A stretch of 64,000 bases of DNA from Platerodrilus igneus (lineage: Eukaryota; Arthropoda; Insecta; Coleoptera; Lycidae): assembly GCA_036346225.1 (NCBI GenBank), contig JARFIW010000139.1, forward strand, positions 7,874,001-7,938,000, given 5' to 3'. A model generated the notes under the pieces. The model searched no databases. It was not told where the DNA came from and saw nothing but the letters and a program-made list of their open reading frames with translations. Position 1 is the first letter of the stretch. Every line of letters begins with the position of its first letter. Positions 11,350 through 25,588 of the stretch are shown one piece after another. The translations under genes were made by a program, and so were the position numbers.

Positions 11350-11687
11350 CTTTACTCCATAACCGACTTGTATATATTTTCGTCTTCGTCTCTAGCTAAC
11401 ACATCCGCATAGTAAAAGATGGAACGGTTCTTCTGGAACGAGTTGTAATTTTCTTTATAGGTACGTCCATGTTTTCGACTTTAACCTTTGTTGTGGTATG
11501 TTTTTCGGTGATCGATTGCAACTGGGAAGCGGTTTTTTGCAGTGGATCGATCAATTGTTTGTGCACCTCTTTGAATTTTGCTGAGATGTAGCATCTCCCT
11601 TTTTGTACCTACAAACTTTTTCGAAGCATCCTGCATAAGATGAAGACTGCGTTTATTTGCAATAAAATTGTTAACGTCCGTCATCAT
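11350..11687 (-). pseudogene. Small ORF downstream of the Polinton ATPase
   Basis: Begins 'MMTDVNNFIANKRSLHLMQD' about 30 bp after the ATPase remnant, in the same direction, so it was probably the next gene of the cluster. The first frame runs to 11481. A shifted frame continues to about 11350 with 'MDVPIKKITTRSRR' and an acidic end, so one indel has broken it. Predicted helical and charged. No family recognised; a small structural or precursor protein is one possibility. Confidence 0.4.
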
Positions 11688-11714
11688 GAAACTTTGGATG
11701 GGAACTAACTTTTT

Positions 11715-12394
11715 TGAATAATATCAAATATTTATATACTCGTCGAAATTCTTCCTATATCGACCATTATCCAAATCAAAATCTTTAACAACAGTTATAA
11801 AATTATGTTTTGAGTCCCCCAACACTGTAAACACATTTCTTTAAATTTCGGATATATCATGTCACCACTTATATGATCCGAAAAGATATTCGAATTGGTT
11901 TCATCCTGTTTCCATAATGCGATTACATTGGCGTTATCTCTGAGTCTATGTTTTAAGGCACTAGCGTAAGTTTGACATAGATAGAACGAATCTATTGCTT
12001 TATGTCGACCGAACGAGAAAAACTGGTGATTTTACTTTGCTCGTTTGCAGGTATATCATCGAAAACCATAATTGAATCTTCTTTGGTATCTCCGGGTTCG
12101 ATCAAATCATCCAATTTTCAAACTCATGGTAACCAATTTCTTCTTTTAATGGTGAAAAACGTTTCTTAACAATTCGTATTTCGGTTGATACAAACTCTTC
12201 GAAAATACATAGACATTTTGAAATCTAAGACCGTTCTCGTGCAAGATCAGAGATATTAAAGCGTTGGTCTTCCCACAACTCGATGGTCCCACGAATATAG
12301 CTCGTATGTTGACGGGAACAAAGGACCATGTTTACCATCCTCTTTTGCATTAGCAATAAAAGTTATCATAATTCTGTATAGGTATTTTAACTTC
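11715..12394 (-). pseudogene. Polinton packaging ATPase (FtsK/HerA-like, A32 type)
   Basis: DNA-packaging ATPase remnant; this family loads viral DNA into capsids. Walker A 'FVGPSSCGKTN' is encoded at about 12262-12294. Next comes 'LISLILHENGLRFQNVYVFS', a Walker B-like 'IMVFDDIP' near 12060, and the 'YLCQTYA' sensor region near 11970. The C-terminal part ends near 11715. At least three frameshifts separate these blocks, so no working protein is made. The match to the Polinton ATPase family is strong because order, spacing and the PSSCGKTN loop all fit. Confidence 0.85.
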
Positions 12395-12590
12395 TGGTAT
12401 AACATCTCTGGATGCATCGTTGGAATTATGTAATTTCTTCCGTTCTGCAACCTTTTAACATATCTGCATAACGTTGTTCTAGGTATATTATATTTTTACT
12501 AGCAGCGTAGAAACTCGAGCCATCCAGGATATCCTCTGCTGCTTTTGTAATAGATTGTTTGGAGCACCACTGATTGCTTGAATGCGACAT
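12395..12590 (-). pseudogene. HTH (pipsqueak/CENP-B-like) segment beside the ATPase
   Basis: The start at 12590 gives 'MSHSSNQWCSKQSITKAAED' and 'ILDGSSFYAASK'. After a single shift come 'KYNIPRTTLCRYVKRLQNGR'. The 'A...G.S...A.K.YNIPRTTL..Y' pattern is that of pipsqueak-type helix-turn-helix domains, used for sequence-specific DNA binding. The frame continues towards the ATPase, so this is either a separate upstream gene or an N-terminal extension. TATA-like TATATAA lies on the minus strand at 12647-12641, upstream of the start. Confidence 0.6.
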
Positions 12591-12640
12591 CTTTCGAAAA
12601 AATGTCTTACTATAACTAAGCTCTACCCAAAACTACTTCC

Positions 12641-12647
12641 TTATATA
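12641..12647 (-). promoter_or_regulatory. TATA box of HTH/ATPase unit
   Basis: Minus-strand TATATAA about 50 bp upstream of the HTH start at 12590, with a 'CTTAGTT' initiator-like site between them. Confidence 0.4.
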
Positions 12648-12665
12648 CCAAATTTAATCTCCCTG

Positions 12666-12841
12666 CTCACATAACCACATGACCATATGACCATATGACC
12701 AATGACCACATGACCAATGACCAATGACCACATGAAATGACCATATGACCATATGACCAATGACCATATGACCATATGACCACATGACCACATGACCATA
12801 TGACCGCATGACCACATGACCACATGACCACATGACCATTG
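12666..12841. repeat. 8-bp minisatellite (CCAYATGA)n
   Basis: About 22 tandem units of CCATATGA or CCACATGA, with occasional 7-bp CCAATGA units. The whole run can be read in overlapping frames on the minus strand, which makes spurious ORFs. It marks the edge of the abnormal segment that follows. Confidence 0.9.
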
Positions 12842-12844
12842 ACC

Positions 12845-16900
<4,056 letters not shown>

Positions 16901-17031
16901 AAATCTGGGTTTTTTAAATTTAAAAAATTCTAAGTAAAAGTGTATTGCATACAAAAAATTTATAAGAACCCAAAATCCTAAGGTAAAAATTTAAAAGGGG
17001 GTAGCCCTTGGGGTGGCAATCTAAAAATTTT

Positions 17032-17670
17032 AAAGATTCGGGTACCTGAGAAAATCTAATATTAATTGATACCAAACAAGGTAGGTTTATCTCGAAAGAT
17101 GCATTGGCTAGACGAGGAAAACTATTTGTTAGTTTTGCTTATAAAGCAAAGGCGAAATTTAGAGGTTTGGAGCTTAAAGTGTAACTTTGTAAGGAGTAGT
17201 CCGATTTTAAATCTGTTTACAGATTCTGCAATAAAATTCTAAGCTAACAAGATGTATTGCATGACTAAGAAAATTTATAAGAACGCTCAAAAGTCGCTAT
17301 AGGTAAAAATCTTAAAATGGGGTAGCTCCTTGGGGGTGATGCAATCTAAAAAATTCTTAAAGATTCGGGTACCTGAGAAAAATCTAATATTAATTGATAC
17401 CAAACAAGGTAGGTTTATCTCGAAAGATAAAAAAATGGCTAGTCGAAGAAAACTTTTTGGTCCAGAATGTTAGCGGTAAAAAATCTTAAAAATAGGTTTA
17501 TCTCGTAGGAAATGTGGATGCTCATTTATCTCGAAAGATAAAAAATTTAAGATATATTTATCTCGAAAGATGAAAAATGGTTAGTCGAAGAAAACTTTTT
17601 GGTCCAGATGTGTGTGGAAATGTGGATGCTGGTGGAAATGTGGTGCTGATTACGCCCATAATACACTACT
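17032..17670 (+). repeat. Polinton 1 right TIR
   Basis: Inverse of 5735-6372. The block 'aatctaatattaattgatac' occurs at about 17056 and 17382, so the internal tandem unit is about 327 bp. It ends ...AATACACTACT at 17670, followed by the CATCAT TSD. Confidence 0.9.
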
Positions 17671-17945
17671 CATCATCTTCATATTTTTGTAATATCGCCC
17701 GGGCTTTCGTTATCATACATTTTGAACAATCCAAGGAATCTTTAGCAACTAACTTTATCTCGGGGTGCGGAATCGCTTTTAACATAGCATTATTTAACTG
17801 CATACACATATTTCTAGTAGGTATTAAACAAACAGTATCTTCTGGTAAGTCCCTCAAACATTGTGCTATTTCCATTAACCTTCCTTAATTGGAATGCGAG
17901 AGCAGAGGTATCAATCGGTTAGACAGTATATCTCTGTCTGATCGC
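17671..17945 (-). pseudogene. PIF1-like helicase, middle part (Helitron type), split by Polinton
   Basis: Upstream half of the helicase cut at 5734. The reverse complement gives 'MEIAQCLRDLPEDTVCLIPT', then 'NNAMLKAIPHPEIKL' and 'ITKARAILQKYEDD', matching the copy at 49440-49670. Walker A and B are not present; just upstream the sequence joins a Helitron-terminus fragment at about 17940-17975, so the N-terminal half was lost before or with that fusion. Confidence 0.85.
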
Positions 17946-19267
17946 GCTCGACTTGGCGGGGGCACTGCCATGCCCATTAAACCTAGAAAACTAAGAGTAC
18001 TAAATAACTAAGAATTAAATAAAGTAACCAATTAACACTTCTTTTAAATCTAATAATTAAGTAATAATCAGTAATCCGTCACTAATCATAAAATTCCTAA
18101 CCTATTCAAATCTTCGAATTGTTATAACAACAACCTGCTAGTTAACCTTAGCAAACCTCACGAAATAATAAGCGAAATCAACGAAATGCAAATAATCCCT
18201 CCTAATCCTTAGCAAACGTTTTCAAGGGCAGTAGAAGAATGTCGTAAACGACTGTAACGCGGCCGGTTGCCACTTCGCCATATAAGGTTATCGGAAAAAC
18301 AAAACGTAAGCGCGTTTTAAAATACAGTCAGTGCCATTTTGCGACGTGTGCGGGTATCACCTCCACTCTTAGTCCAATGCATTATATTTTTACCAAATTT
18401 TGAGCGAAATTAATATTTTAGTGTAATTTGTTTATTTAATTTGTGTAATGTTCGAGTAGAATAAAGTTAATCGTTCGAATATTTCTTCTTGTAAACTTGT
18501 AAGTATAAGTATAAAAGCCAGTCTAGTCTTATCCAGAGTTTTCCTTTAATTATATTTATATGCGTATTAAAAGCAGAAGGGGAGGCATTCGCCCAGCAGT
18601 GGGACGCTATAGGCTAGATTAAATTAGAAGATGTGTCCCACTACGCTGGATTTTTGCAATGACAGTCGATTTTTTTATGTACCAATAGTAGAAGGGGGCA
18701 TTACCATATCTCTAATACAGCTGAGACCAGCTGAGGGTTCTTCATCAGATACTTCAGACCTTCGATTTTTGACATCAAATGAAGCGGCCCACCAAGTTGA
18801 ATATTTTTTGTAAAGGCGGTATGTCGATCTCTTCTAATAGTTTGGTTGGGCTCTTGTATTTTCTAATCAGGGTCACCAGGTACTCCAGATCTTTGATTAT
18901 CCTAGTTTTTATAGTTTTCCCTTTATGTGGCCATTAAACCCTAACTCTGTACCAAATTTCAGCTCTCTAAGTTTATGGGAAGTACTACTTCTATTCTGAC
19001 GATCATGAGTGAGTGAGTGAGTGAGTGTCATAAATGCGAAACTTTGCTTTCGCTTAACTTCGGAACTAAATTGACCTACAGACTTGAAATTTTGGATTTT
19101 AAGTATGTGATTATAGCTTACTGGATGACGAAAATTTCTGCGTTCTGGTCTTATCCAGAGGTTCTCATATAGGGGCCTGAAAATATGGCAAAATGGTTCC
19201 AGTAAAGGATGGTACGGCAGTGTTTGCTTCGGGCTCGACTTGGCGGGGGCACTGCCGTACCCCCCGA
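17940..19267 (-). mobile_element. Helitron-like 5' terminal sequences, rearranged
   Basis: The minus-strand 5' terminus starts TCGGGGGGTAC at 19267 and forms a GC-rich hairpin. From 19267 to about 18820 it matches 48911-49370 in inverted orientation, including the (TGAG)n run at about 19008-19028. A second short terminus ('ggcgggggcactgcc' and flanks) sits at about 17948-17975, fused directly to helicase sequence. 17980-18560 between them is AT-rich with nothing recognised except a 'cgccatataagg' TATA-like site at about 18278. The element is a mosaic, not an intact Helitron. Confidence 0.6.
18560..18628 (+). repeat. LINE 3' tail fragment
   Basis: Contains 'gcccagcagtgggacgctat' and 'aggct', a 3'-tail motif I know from insect RTE-like LINEs ('cagcagtgggac...taggctg'). 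No coding part is attached. Confidence 0.4.
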
Positions 19268-20555
19268 TAAAATGATAATTAATTTGGCAAAATTCTTTTA
19301 TTTGTTTGAGTGAGTTAAAACCAAACTGGAATTTTATTAAAGAATTATGTATTATGTAGCGTGCAATATTATAGAACTTGTATAACGAGTACGAATAACT
19401 TTAATCGGGTATTTTTTCTCTAAATAGCAAAGCATTTACAACGTAACTTTAATGCATAATTAGTTAATCAACATTTCAACAAGAGAAACTGTTAAAGTAA
19501 TAATTAAACCAACACAAGTTCCAATTTAATGCAAGATAATTAAATGATTAATTATAAGGCATCCCATTTTATGCTTACTTTACACCCCCGAGCTTTAAAC
19601 GCACCGCGCCCTTCATTACAAAATAACAAGAGAGGACAAACTCCCACAACTTCAATGTTTTACAATCATAACTAAACTTTGCTTTGCTTGAATGAAAATT
19701 CAATTATCTCTGGCTGTATCTGAAGCCTCATAAATTAACCATTGTACAGTTTACCAGCGGAATAGTCTCCATATTTCTACCAAGAGCTTTTCGTGATTAA
19801 GGTTGGAGAACACAAAGAGAACGACATTTCTGAGGTGTCTCGCGGTTGTCACGGAAACCAAAACAATTGCTCTATATTTTGAGGGGTATTTGTCTCAGTC
19901 CTGGCCTCCTATTCATCTCGAAATTAAGGAAAGGTGAATGAATGCTGTCAAAGTACTGCACTGCATCACCCTCATCCCTTGCTACTAACGCATCGGAGTT
20001 AATTTAATTTGTCTTAAAATTGGGATTTTCTTTTACTGAATTTTATAATCACAGTTCTGGCTTTTTAAAATGTTTGAATGTAAATACAGTTTATACACAA
20101 AGTTGTAACGAAATGTAAATGGTAGATTACGCTAGTCTACAAGGGTTGTGTAGCAAATATTTTTATATTGAATCCTAATATGATCTCCAAATTTTGTCCT
20201 AGAGGCTTCATTTTCTATAACAGGCGCTTATAGTAATTAGAATAATGTAATAAGTATTTTTCTGAATTAAGATTAACACCTATAAATATCCGTTTTCAGT
20301 CAATGTTTATATTAATAACACAGGCCTACATTTTTTTTCATGAAAAAGCGTTTCAAGTTTAATAGGTGTCCTATAGTAAATGGGGTGTGCTGATCACGAA
20401 TCTGTGCTTAGTTTTTGTCCAGCACGTCAGGTTTAAAATTTTTCATAGGAACTGCCAAAAATATTGGGAAAATATTTATTGAAACTATATTTAATAGAAC
20501 ACTACACTGCAAAATTGAGTTGTTCTTTTAAAAAAACAATGCAGTATAATCTACG
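19268..20555. other. AT-rich intergenic, nothing recognised
   Basis: No coding frame, RNA gene or repeat terminus seen on either strand. Confidence 0.5.
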
Positions 20556-21372
20556 TTAGACAATCGATGTTTTTTTTGAATAAAATCGTTCTCTTTTTCC
20601 CTCAAAACTGCGTTTTATAGTTTTCTTTCTGTGGATTTTTGTGAGCGAATCCCTCTTCAAGATCCAGCAGTAATCAGCCATCATTCTAATATACCATCTT
20701 CCTCGGTAACGTCTCTCCATCTCGTCTATGACTTGATGGAACCTCTCTCCCTGTTCCTCGCTGACAGCTCTAAGATTTTCAAGAAAAAAGTCAACGAGGG
20801 AATTCAGAAAATGAAGTTTGAGGCTCATATTGCATCCCAGTTTTTTATAATTTCCGACCATGTTGGCTACAATTTCTTTGTAGTTTGGAGACTTGTTGTT
20901 TCCAAGGAAATCGTCTATGACTTTTACGAAAATACTACATGCTGTAGATTCATCCTGGGTCATTGTATTCTGGAACAATCTGTCCGATTTTAAGTTTCGA
21001 ATTTCAGGGCCTACAAAAATTCCTTCTTTAAGTTTAGCTTCAGAAAATGCAGGAAATTTGTCGCACAGGTATATAAAGTAGTCACTTTGTTTATTTAAAG
21101 CTTTGACAAACTGCTTTATCAATCCTAACTTTATATGAAGGGGAGGCAAAAGAACTACTTTTGGGTCAACTAGTGCATCAGGCAGCACATTATTTTGTTC
21201 CGGTACAAGTCTTTCTCTGAGTGGCCATTCTTTCTTAACGTAAATGTAAATTTCGTGCTCAAATGTCGCACTCACACAAAAAACATGGATACTGTGTGAA
21301 TTCAAACTGCTTACCCAAAAGCATGGATATTATTTTGAGGTCTCCACAGAGTTGCCAACAATATTCGCTATA

Positions 21373-22598
21373 CGAAGGTAAGGTGAAAAGTTCTCGGCCT
21401 GACACAGAGATGGCGTTCCAATCAGCAAAAATTTGTGCTTCCCGCCTGCGTGTACATGTCATTAGTTCGTATGACAAGTTTCAACTTGTTTACACGAATT
21501 TTTTCAAGCAGACGTCTTATGCGCGTTTCCTTAAGTTGAATAAACTTGAATATCGTGCGGTCATAAAATTCTTCGTTTTGGACGGATTAACCCCTCAGGA
21601 AATTAATCCGAAGTTGACAGAAGTTTACGGAGACTCTGCCCCTTCCCTGTCAACCGTTAAAAAGCGGACAGCTGAATTTAAACGTGGTTGCACGTCTCTC
21701 GAAGATGACCCACGTGAAGGACGAAAAAAAACGCAACCACACCGGAAACGATCGAAAAGTGCATGATATCGTGTTGGACGATAGGCGAGTGAAAGTAAAG
21801 GAGATAGCTGAAGTTGTAGGGATATCGGACGAAAGGATGCGAAACATCTTACACAAAGAGTTAGGGATGCAAAAGCTCTGCGCTAGATGGGTGCCACATT
21901 TACTGAATGCCGATCAAAAGCAAATGCGAAAACGAGCTTTGCAGCAATGTTTGGCACGGTTTAATAAGGATTCGAGCAATTTTGTGAGGCGATTTGTCAC
22001 TATGGATGAGACATGGATCCACCATTACACGCCAGAAACAAAACAGCAGTCGAAGCAGTGGTGGAAGCCGATTGTTCGGCGCCAATGAAAGCGAAGTCGA
22101 TCGCATCTCCCGGAAAGGTGATGGTCAGCGTGTTTTGAGATGCGAAAGGGATCCTGTTAATAGATTACCTTGAAAAAGGCAGAACAATTACAGGCCAATA
22201 TTACTCCACCCTTCTTGACCAGCTGGATGCCAAAATTCGCAAGAAGAGGCCTGACAAGGGTGCGTTGGCGATGGGAAAATTGACGAATTTGGGGTACGAC
22301 TTGCTCGACCATCCCCCCTACTCCCCTGATTTGGCGCTCTCAGACTTTTATCTGTTCCCAAACTTGAAGAAATTTGTTTCTGGGAAGCGCTTCATGTCCA
22401 ATGAAGAAGTTGAGAGGGCCGTAGATGAATATTTTCACAGCATTCCAGACTCTCACTTCTAGGAAGGAATACTGATGTTAGAGAAACGCTGGACCAAGTG
22501 TGTTGAAGTTAAGGGGGATTATGTCGAAAAATAAAATCTTTTTTTACTGAAAATTGCAGTCTCTCATTGTAGGTCGAGAACTTTTCACCTTACCCTCG
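21373..22598 (+). mobile_element. mariner-like element 1, 1,226 bp, TA-flanked
   Basis: Cut-and-paste DNA transposon. Ends CGAAGGTAAGGTGAAAAGTT and the inverse of CGAGGGTAAGGTGAAAAGTT, each next to a TA (21371-21372, 22599-22600). About 27-bp TIRs with few mismatches. It is inserted in the unknown gene at 20556-23010, whose frame resumes on each side. Confidence 0.93.
21410..22534 (+). pseudogene. mariner transposase, missing a catalytic segment
   Basis: The N-terminal HTH part runs to about 21766 ('LEYRAVIKFFVLDGLTPQEI'), and a shifted frame 21684-22088 carries 'DERMRNILHKELGMQKL' and the first catalytic Asp in 'VTMDETWIHHYTPE'. After stops the last frame, from 22265, has the third-Asp block 'HPPYSPDLALSDFYLFPNLK'. 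The block that should hold the second Asp ('HxDNAPxH' type) is absent: 'KKRPDKG' runs straight into 'ALAMGKLTNLGY'. DD34D family by spacing. Dead by deletion as well as by shifts. Confidence 0.88.
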
Positions 22599-23010
22599 TA
22601 TTTTATTGTATTTAGCGACAGCTCAAGATTCTCATGCGTTACTTTGAGATGCACGGAGTGAGCAACAGGCACCAAGGAATAAGTATTACCATTGTGCAAC
22701 AAGACACCCTTCAGACTTCTCTTAGAAGAATCAATAAATAACCTCCATGATGTGGAATCGTAATTGTCAGCTGCCAGTTTCATGACTAAAACAGAAATAT
22801 TATTACCATACACCAGTGAACCCTCTAGAGAAATATTCGGCGAACTCTTTTTCATGATACCTATACCAGAAAAATGTGGTTCCTGGAGCCAACAGATTTT
22901 TGTCTTTCAGTCGTGATCCTAAGATTTGTGTAGCATCCTTCGATAGGCCCAAGTCTCTCACTAAGTCATTTAGTTCGGCTTGGATAAACTGTTAAGGTTG
23001 CTCTATATCA

Positions 23011-24224
23011 GGATTTAATTAGTCTTCATCGGTTTTTTCGTTTGAACTTTGATCTGATGATTGCTGTTGGATGGTGTGAAGAAAAGGTAGAGGAATGGGA
23101 ATTCCTGGTCCATGAGGTACAGGTTACACGTTATAAATCCAAAAAGGTTTCGTCTGTCAACATTCTACGAATCATAAAATTTCGCCTGGTAACGTTGAAC
23201 GAATGAAAATTTTTTTATATGTTAACGGTCTGGACACACATAGGGAGGGTGCTCCTGAGAACACGGTACGTAAGCATGGAGAAAGTGCTTCTTATACCAG
23301 ATTGCGCACACACAGGGAAAGTGTTTCTAATAATACGCTCTATCTCAAGGAAAGTGTTTCTAATAATACGCTCACTAACACACTATAGGAAATCCTTAAC
23401 GCCATCTCACTACCTAACATCACTACTATCACACGCAACTTACTATAATGAAGGTATCACTTAATTCCCATTCAAAACTTTAAATGAGGTTCTTCCTCTT
23501 GTTTACAGTACAGAGACTAAAAGAAACTAAACGAAACAATAAGGGATGTACTTTACTTTCAAACTCAAACAAGAAAGACAACAACTAACTATATCGAAAC
23601 GGCATCCTCTTGGTCTACTACCAAAAAAGGCTTCAGATCTTTTATATACCAGTTTCGGGCTTTCGTGTACTAAACAATTTATCTATATAAAAAACTAATC
23701 GTGACGATAGCTAGCACAAAAATTAATGTTCAGATACACTTCATTTAACTTCTAATCAAGCTGTCGAAGTAATCACTAATGCTTCACAGCGCATAGACTT
23801 GCTAGAATGACAAACTCTTCCACGAGCCTCACCAAGGCTAATCATCAAAAAAAATTTCCTCATCACCAACTTCAAAAGTGGTGACGCAAAAGGAAATTGC
23901 TAGAGCGACAAACTAACCTCGAGTCTCGTCTAGACTTACGCACTGCTGAGCGACCAACTCCTCACGAGTCTCGTCTAGACTTACGTACTGCTGAGCGACC
24001 AACTACGACGACAAGTCTCGCCTAGACTAAACAAAACCAATTATGTTGCGTTGTAACGCCGATATAAATCAGGAAAATTGCCATCAAACCAAAAACGTGC
24101 CTATGCACCAAAGCAATCCTCAAACGACATGACGACAGCACAAACTAATGTACCCAATTTACCAAAACACGATTTTAGTACACACTTTATTGTCACCTCA
24201 TTATACGAAATAACATGGTAACTA
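23011..24224. other. Low-content region with short tandem repeats
   Basis: No gene recognised. 'gaaagtgtttctaataatac' is duplicated at about 23319-23338 and 23350-23369. A unit of about 45 bp ('gagtctcgtctagacttacg') is repeated about 2.5 times at 23920-24030. Confidence 0.55.
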
Positions 24225-25588
24225 TTATGCAAGTGCTTCGCTCGTTTTTAAGCACGACTGACGCGAAGTTGACGTAACGTCTTTACTTCCAGATTTAAAA
24301 CAAAATATTTTCATATGGGCTCTACAATAACTAAACGTATGGCCATGACGTGAACAATTCCAACACACAAATTTGTTGACTCTCTCTATGCTTGGTGACT
24401 TCACAACCAAAGATTTTTCTTGGCGAACAACTTGGACTTGAGGAAGTGAAGATTTATTTCTATAAACCCTACTACGAAATGCTGAAGTGTTTCTAAATTG
24501 TTCTTGATGTTTATTTTCAGACTGTGACTTAAAATTTTTACGAAACCAAAAATTATTTTTCGATGAAGTAGCTACCATAGCTTGTCTTGACGGAACTGCT
24601 TCTTCAATCTTCTTACCTAATTCCACTAATGTGGAAACATCTTCAATCTCAGATAGAGCAGGTTGAGTAACATAAGCTGGTAATAAATTCTTCCTCATAA
24701 TGCGAACCTTCATGATCTCCGCAGGCATCTTGGGTAACCTACTAAATAAGCTCTCCATGTGGGTCACAAACAAAACAACAGATTCTTCTTTTCGCTGGTG
24801 ACGTGACTTAATCTTTTCCCAAAGTTCGTCTTCTACATGAGCAGGGAAAAATCCTCCTTTAATCGACATACCAAAGACTTCCAATTCTTCACGGAATTCC
24901 GAACTTGCCGAAACCAAACGAGGTCATCATTCAAAAAAACTCTGCAGAGGCGTTATACAAATCGTCCTCAGTTAGTCTACGTGACTGTGCTAACTCTTCG
25001 ACTCGTTCCAGGAATGAATAAAGTTGTTTACGATCTCCAGAAAACTTAACGGACCAAGTTCCAATGGGTAAAGGTGGTGTAACATATACGACTGTATTAA
25101 GGGGCACATTACTAACAGGAGAGGAGAAATTGACAGATTCATTCAAACTACTCGGCTTATCCTTCGCCTTATCAAACAGTTCTTCCTCTATAATAAGGAT
25201 CGTAGCTAGTGTCTCTTTTATAAATTCAACCGCTTCTTTATGATCTGTGATGGCAGCTTCATTCTTTTAACTCGACCAGTTAGATGTACTAGTCTTGACT
25301 GTATTCTTTTAAAAACAGAGTCGAAAGGGTCTCCTTCAAATTCTGACAAAACATTTTTAATCGATACTACAGTGTTATTAATTTCTTCACTCTCTACTGA
25401 AAGTTCAACATTATAATCTGAAAGATCTATAAAACAACCTGGTTTACTTAATTCTTTCGTTAGTAAACGACCTAATGTCTTCCGCTTGTCAACAACTGGT
25501 TTACTAATCTCAATTCCACGTATACGAATTCATAATCGAATTCTTCTTTAAGTAAATACACAACCTGAAAGGTATCAGCCACGTCCAT
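24225..25588 (-). pseudogene. Gypsy-type Gag with CCHC zinc knuckle
   Basis: Structural capsid/nucleocapsid polyprotein of an LTR retrotransposon. The start 'MDVADTFQVVYLLKEEF' is at 25588. Two frameshifts follow, with the middle at 25146-24931 ('PLPIGTWSVKFSGDRKQLYS'). The final frame 24917-24225 has the capsid-like 'DELWEKIKSRHQRKEESVVL' and a zinc knuckle 'CWNCSRHGHTFSYC' (C-x2-C-x4-H-x4-C) near the C-terminus. A second knuckle is degenerate. No protease, RT or integrase follows downstream, so pol is lost. The Gypsy assignment is from Gag layout only. Confidence 0.75.

Larger units (their letters stand above)
20556..23010 (-). pseudogene. Repetitive gene of unknown function, split by a mariner
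   Basis: Three pieces form one former gene. 23010-22600 encodes 'LVRDLGLSKDATQILGSRL', 'FAEYFS' and 'LAADNYDSTSWRLFIDSSKR'. The mariner at 21373-22598 follows. 21372-20556 then encodes 'CGDLKIISMLLG', 'YPCFLCECD', 'VLLPPLHIKLGLIKQFVKAL', 'SEAKLKEGIFVGPEIR', 'NMSLKLHFLNS' and 'EEQGERFHQVIDEMERRYRG'. Proteins of this type are widespread and multicopy in arthropods, but I know no function. Besides the mariner there are frameshifts at about 21270 and 22850. Basic C-terminal tail. Possibly a transposon-borne gene. Confidence 0.7.

Noticed and set aside
17577..17888. Plus-strand 103-codon ORF with a distinctive start
   Set aside because: It is TIR sequence read into the antisense of the helicase; the real coding is on the minus strand.
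22265..22462. Independent small gene
   Set aside because: It is the last block of the mariner transposase ('HPPYSPDLALSDFYLF').
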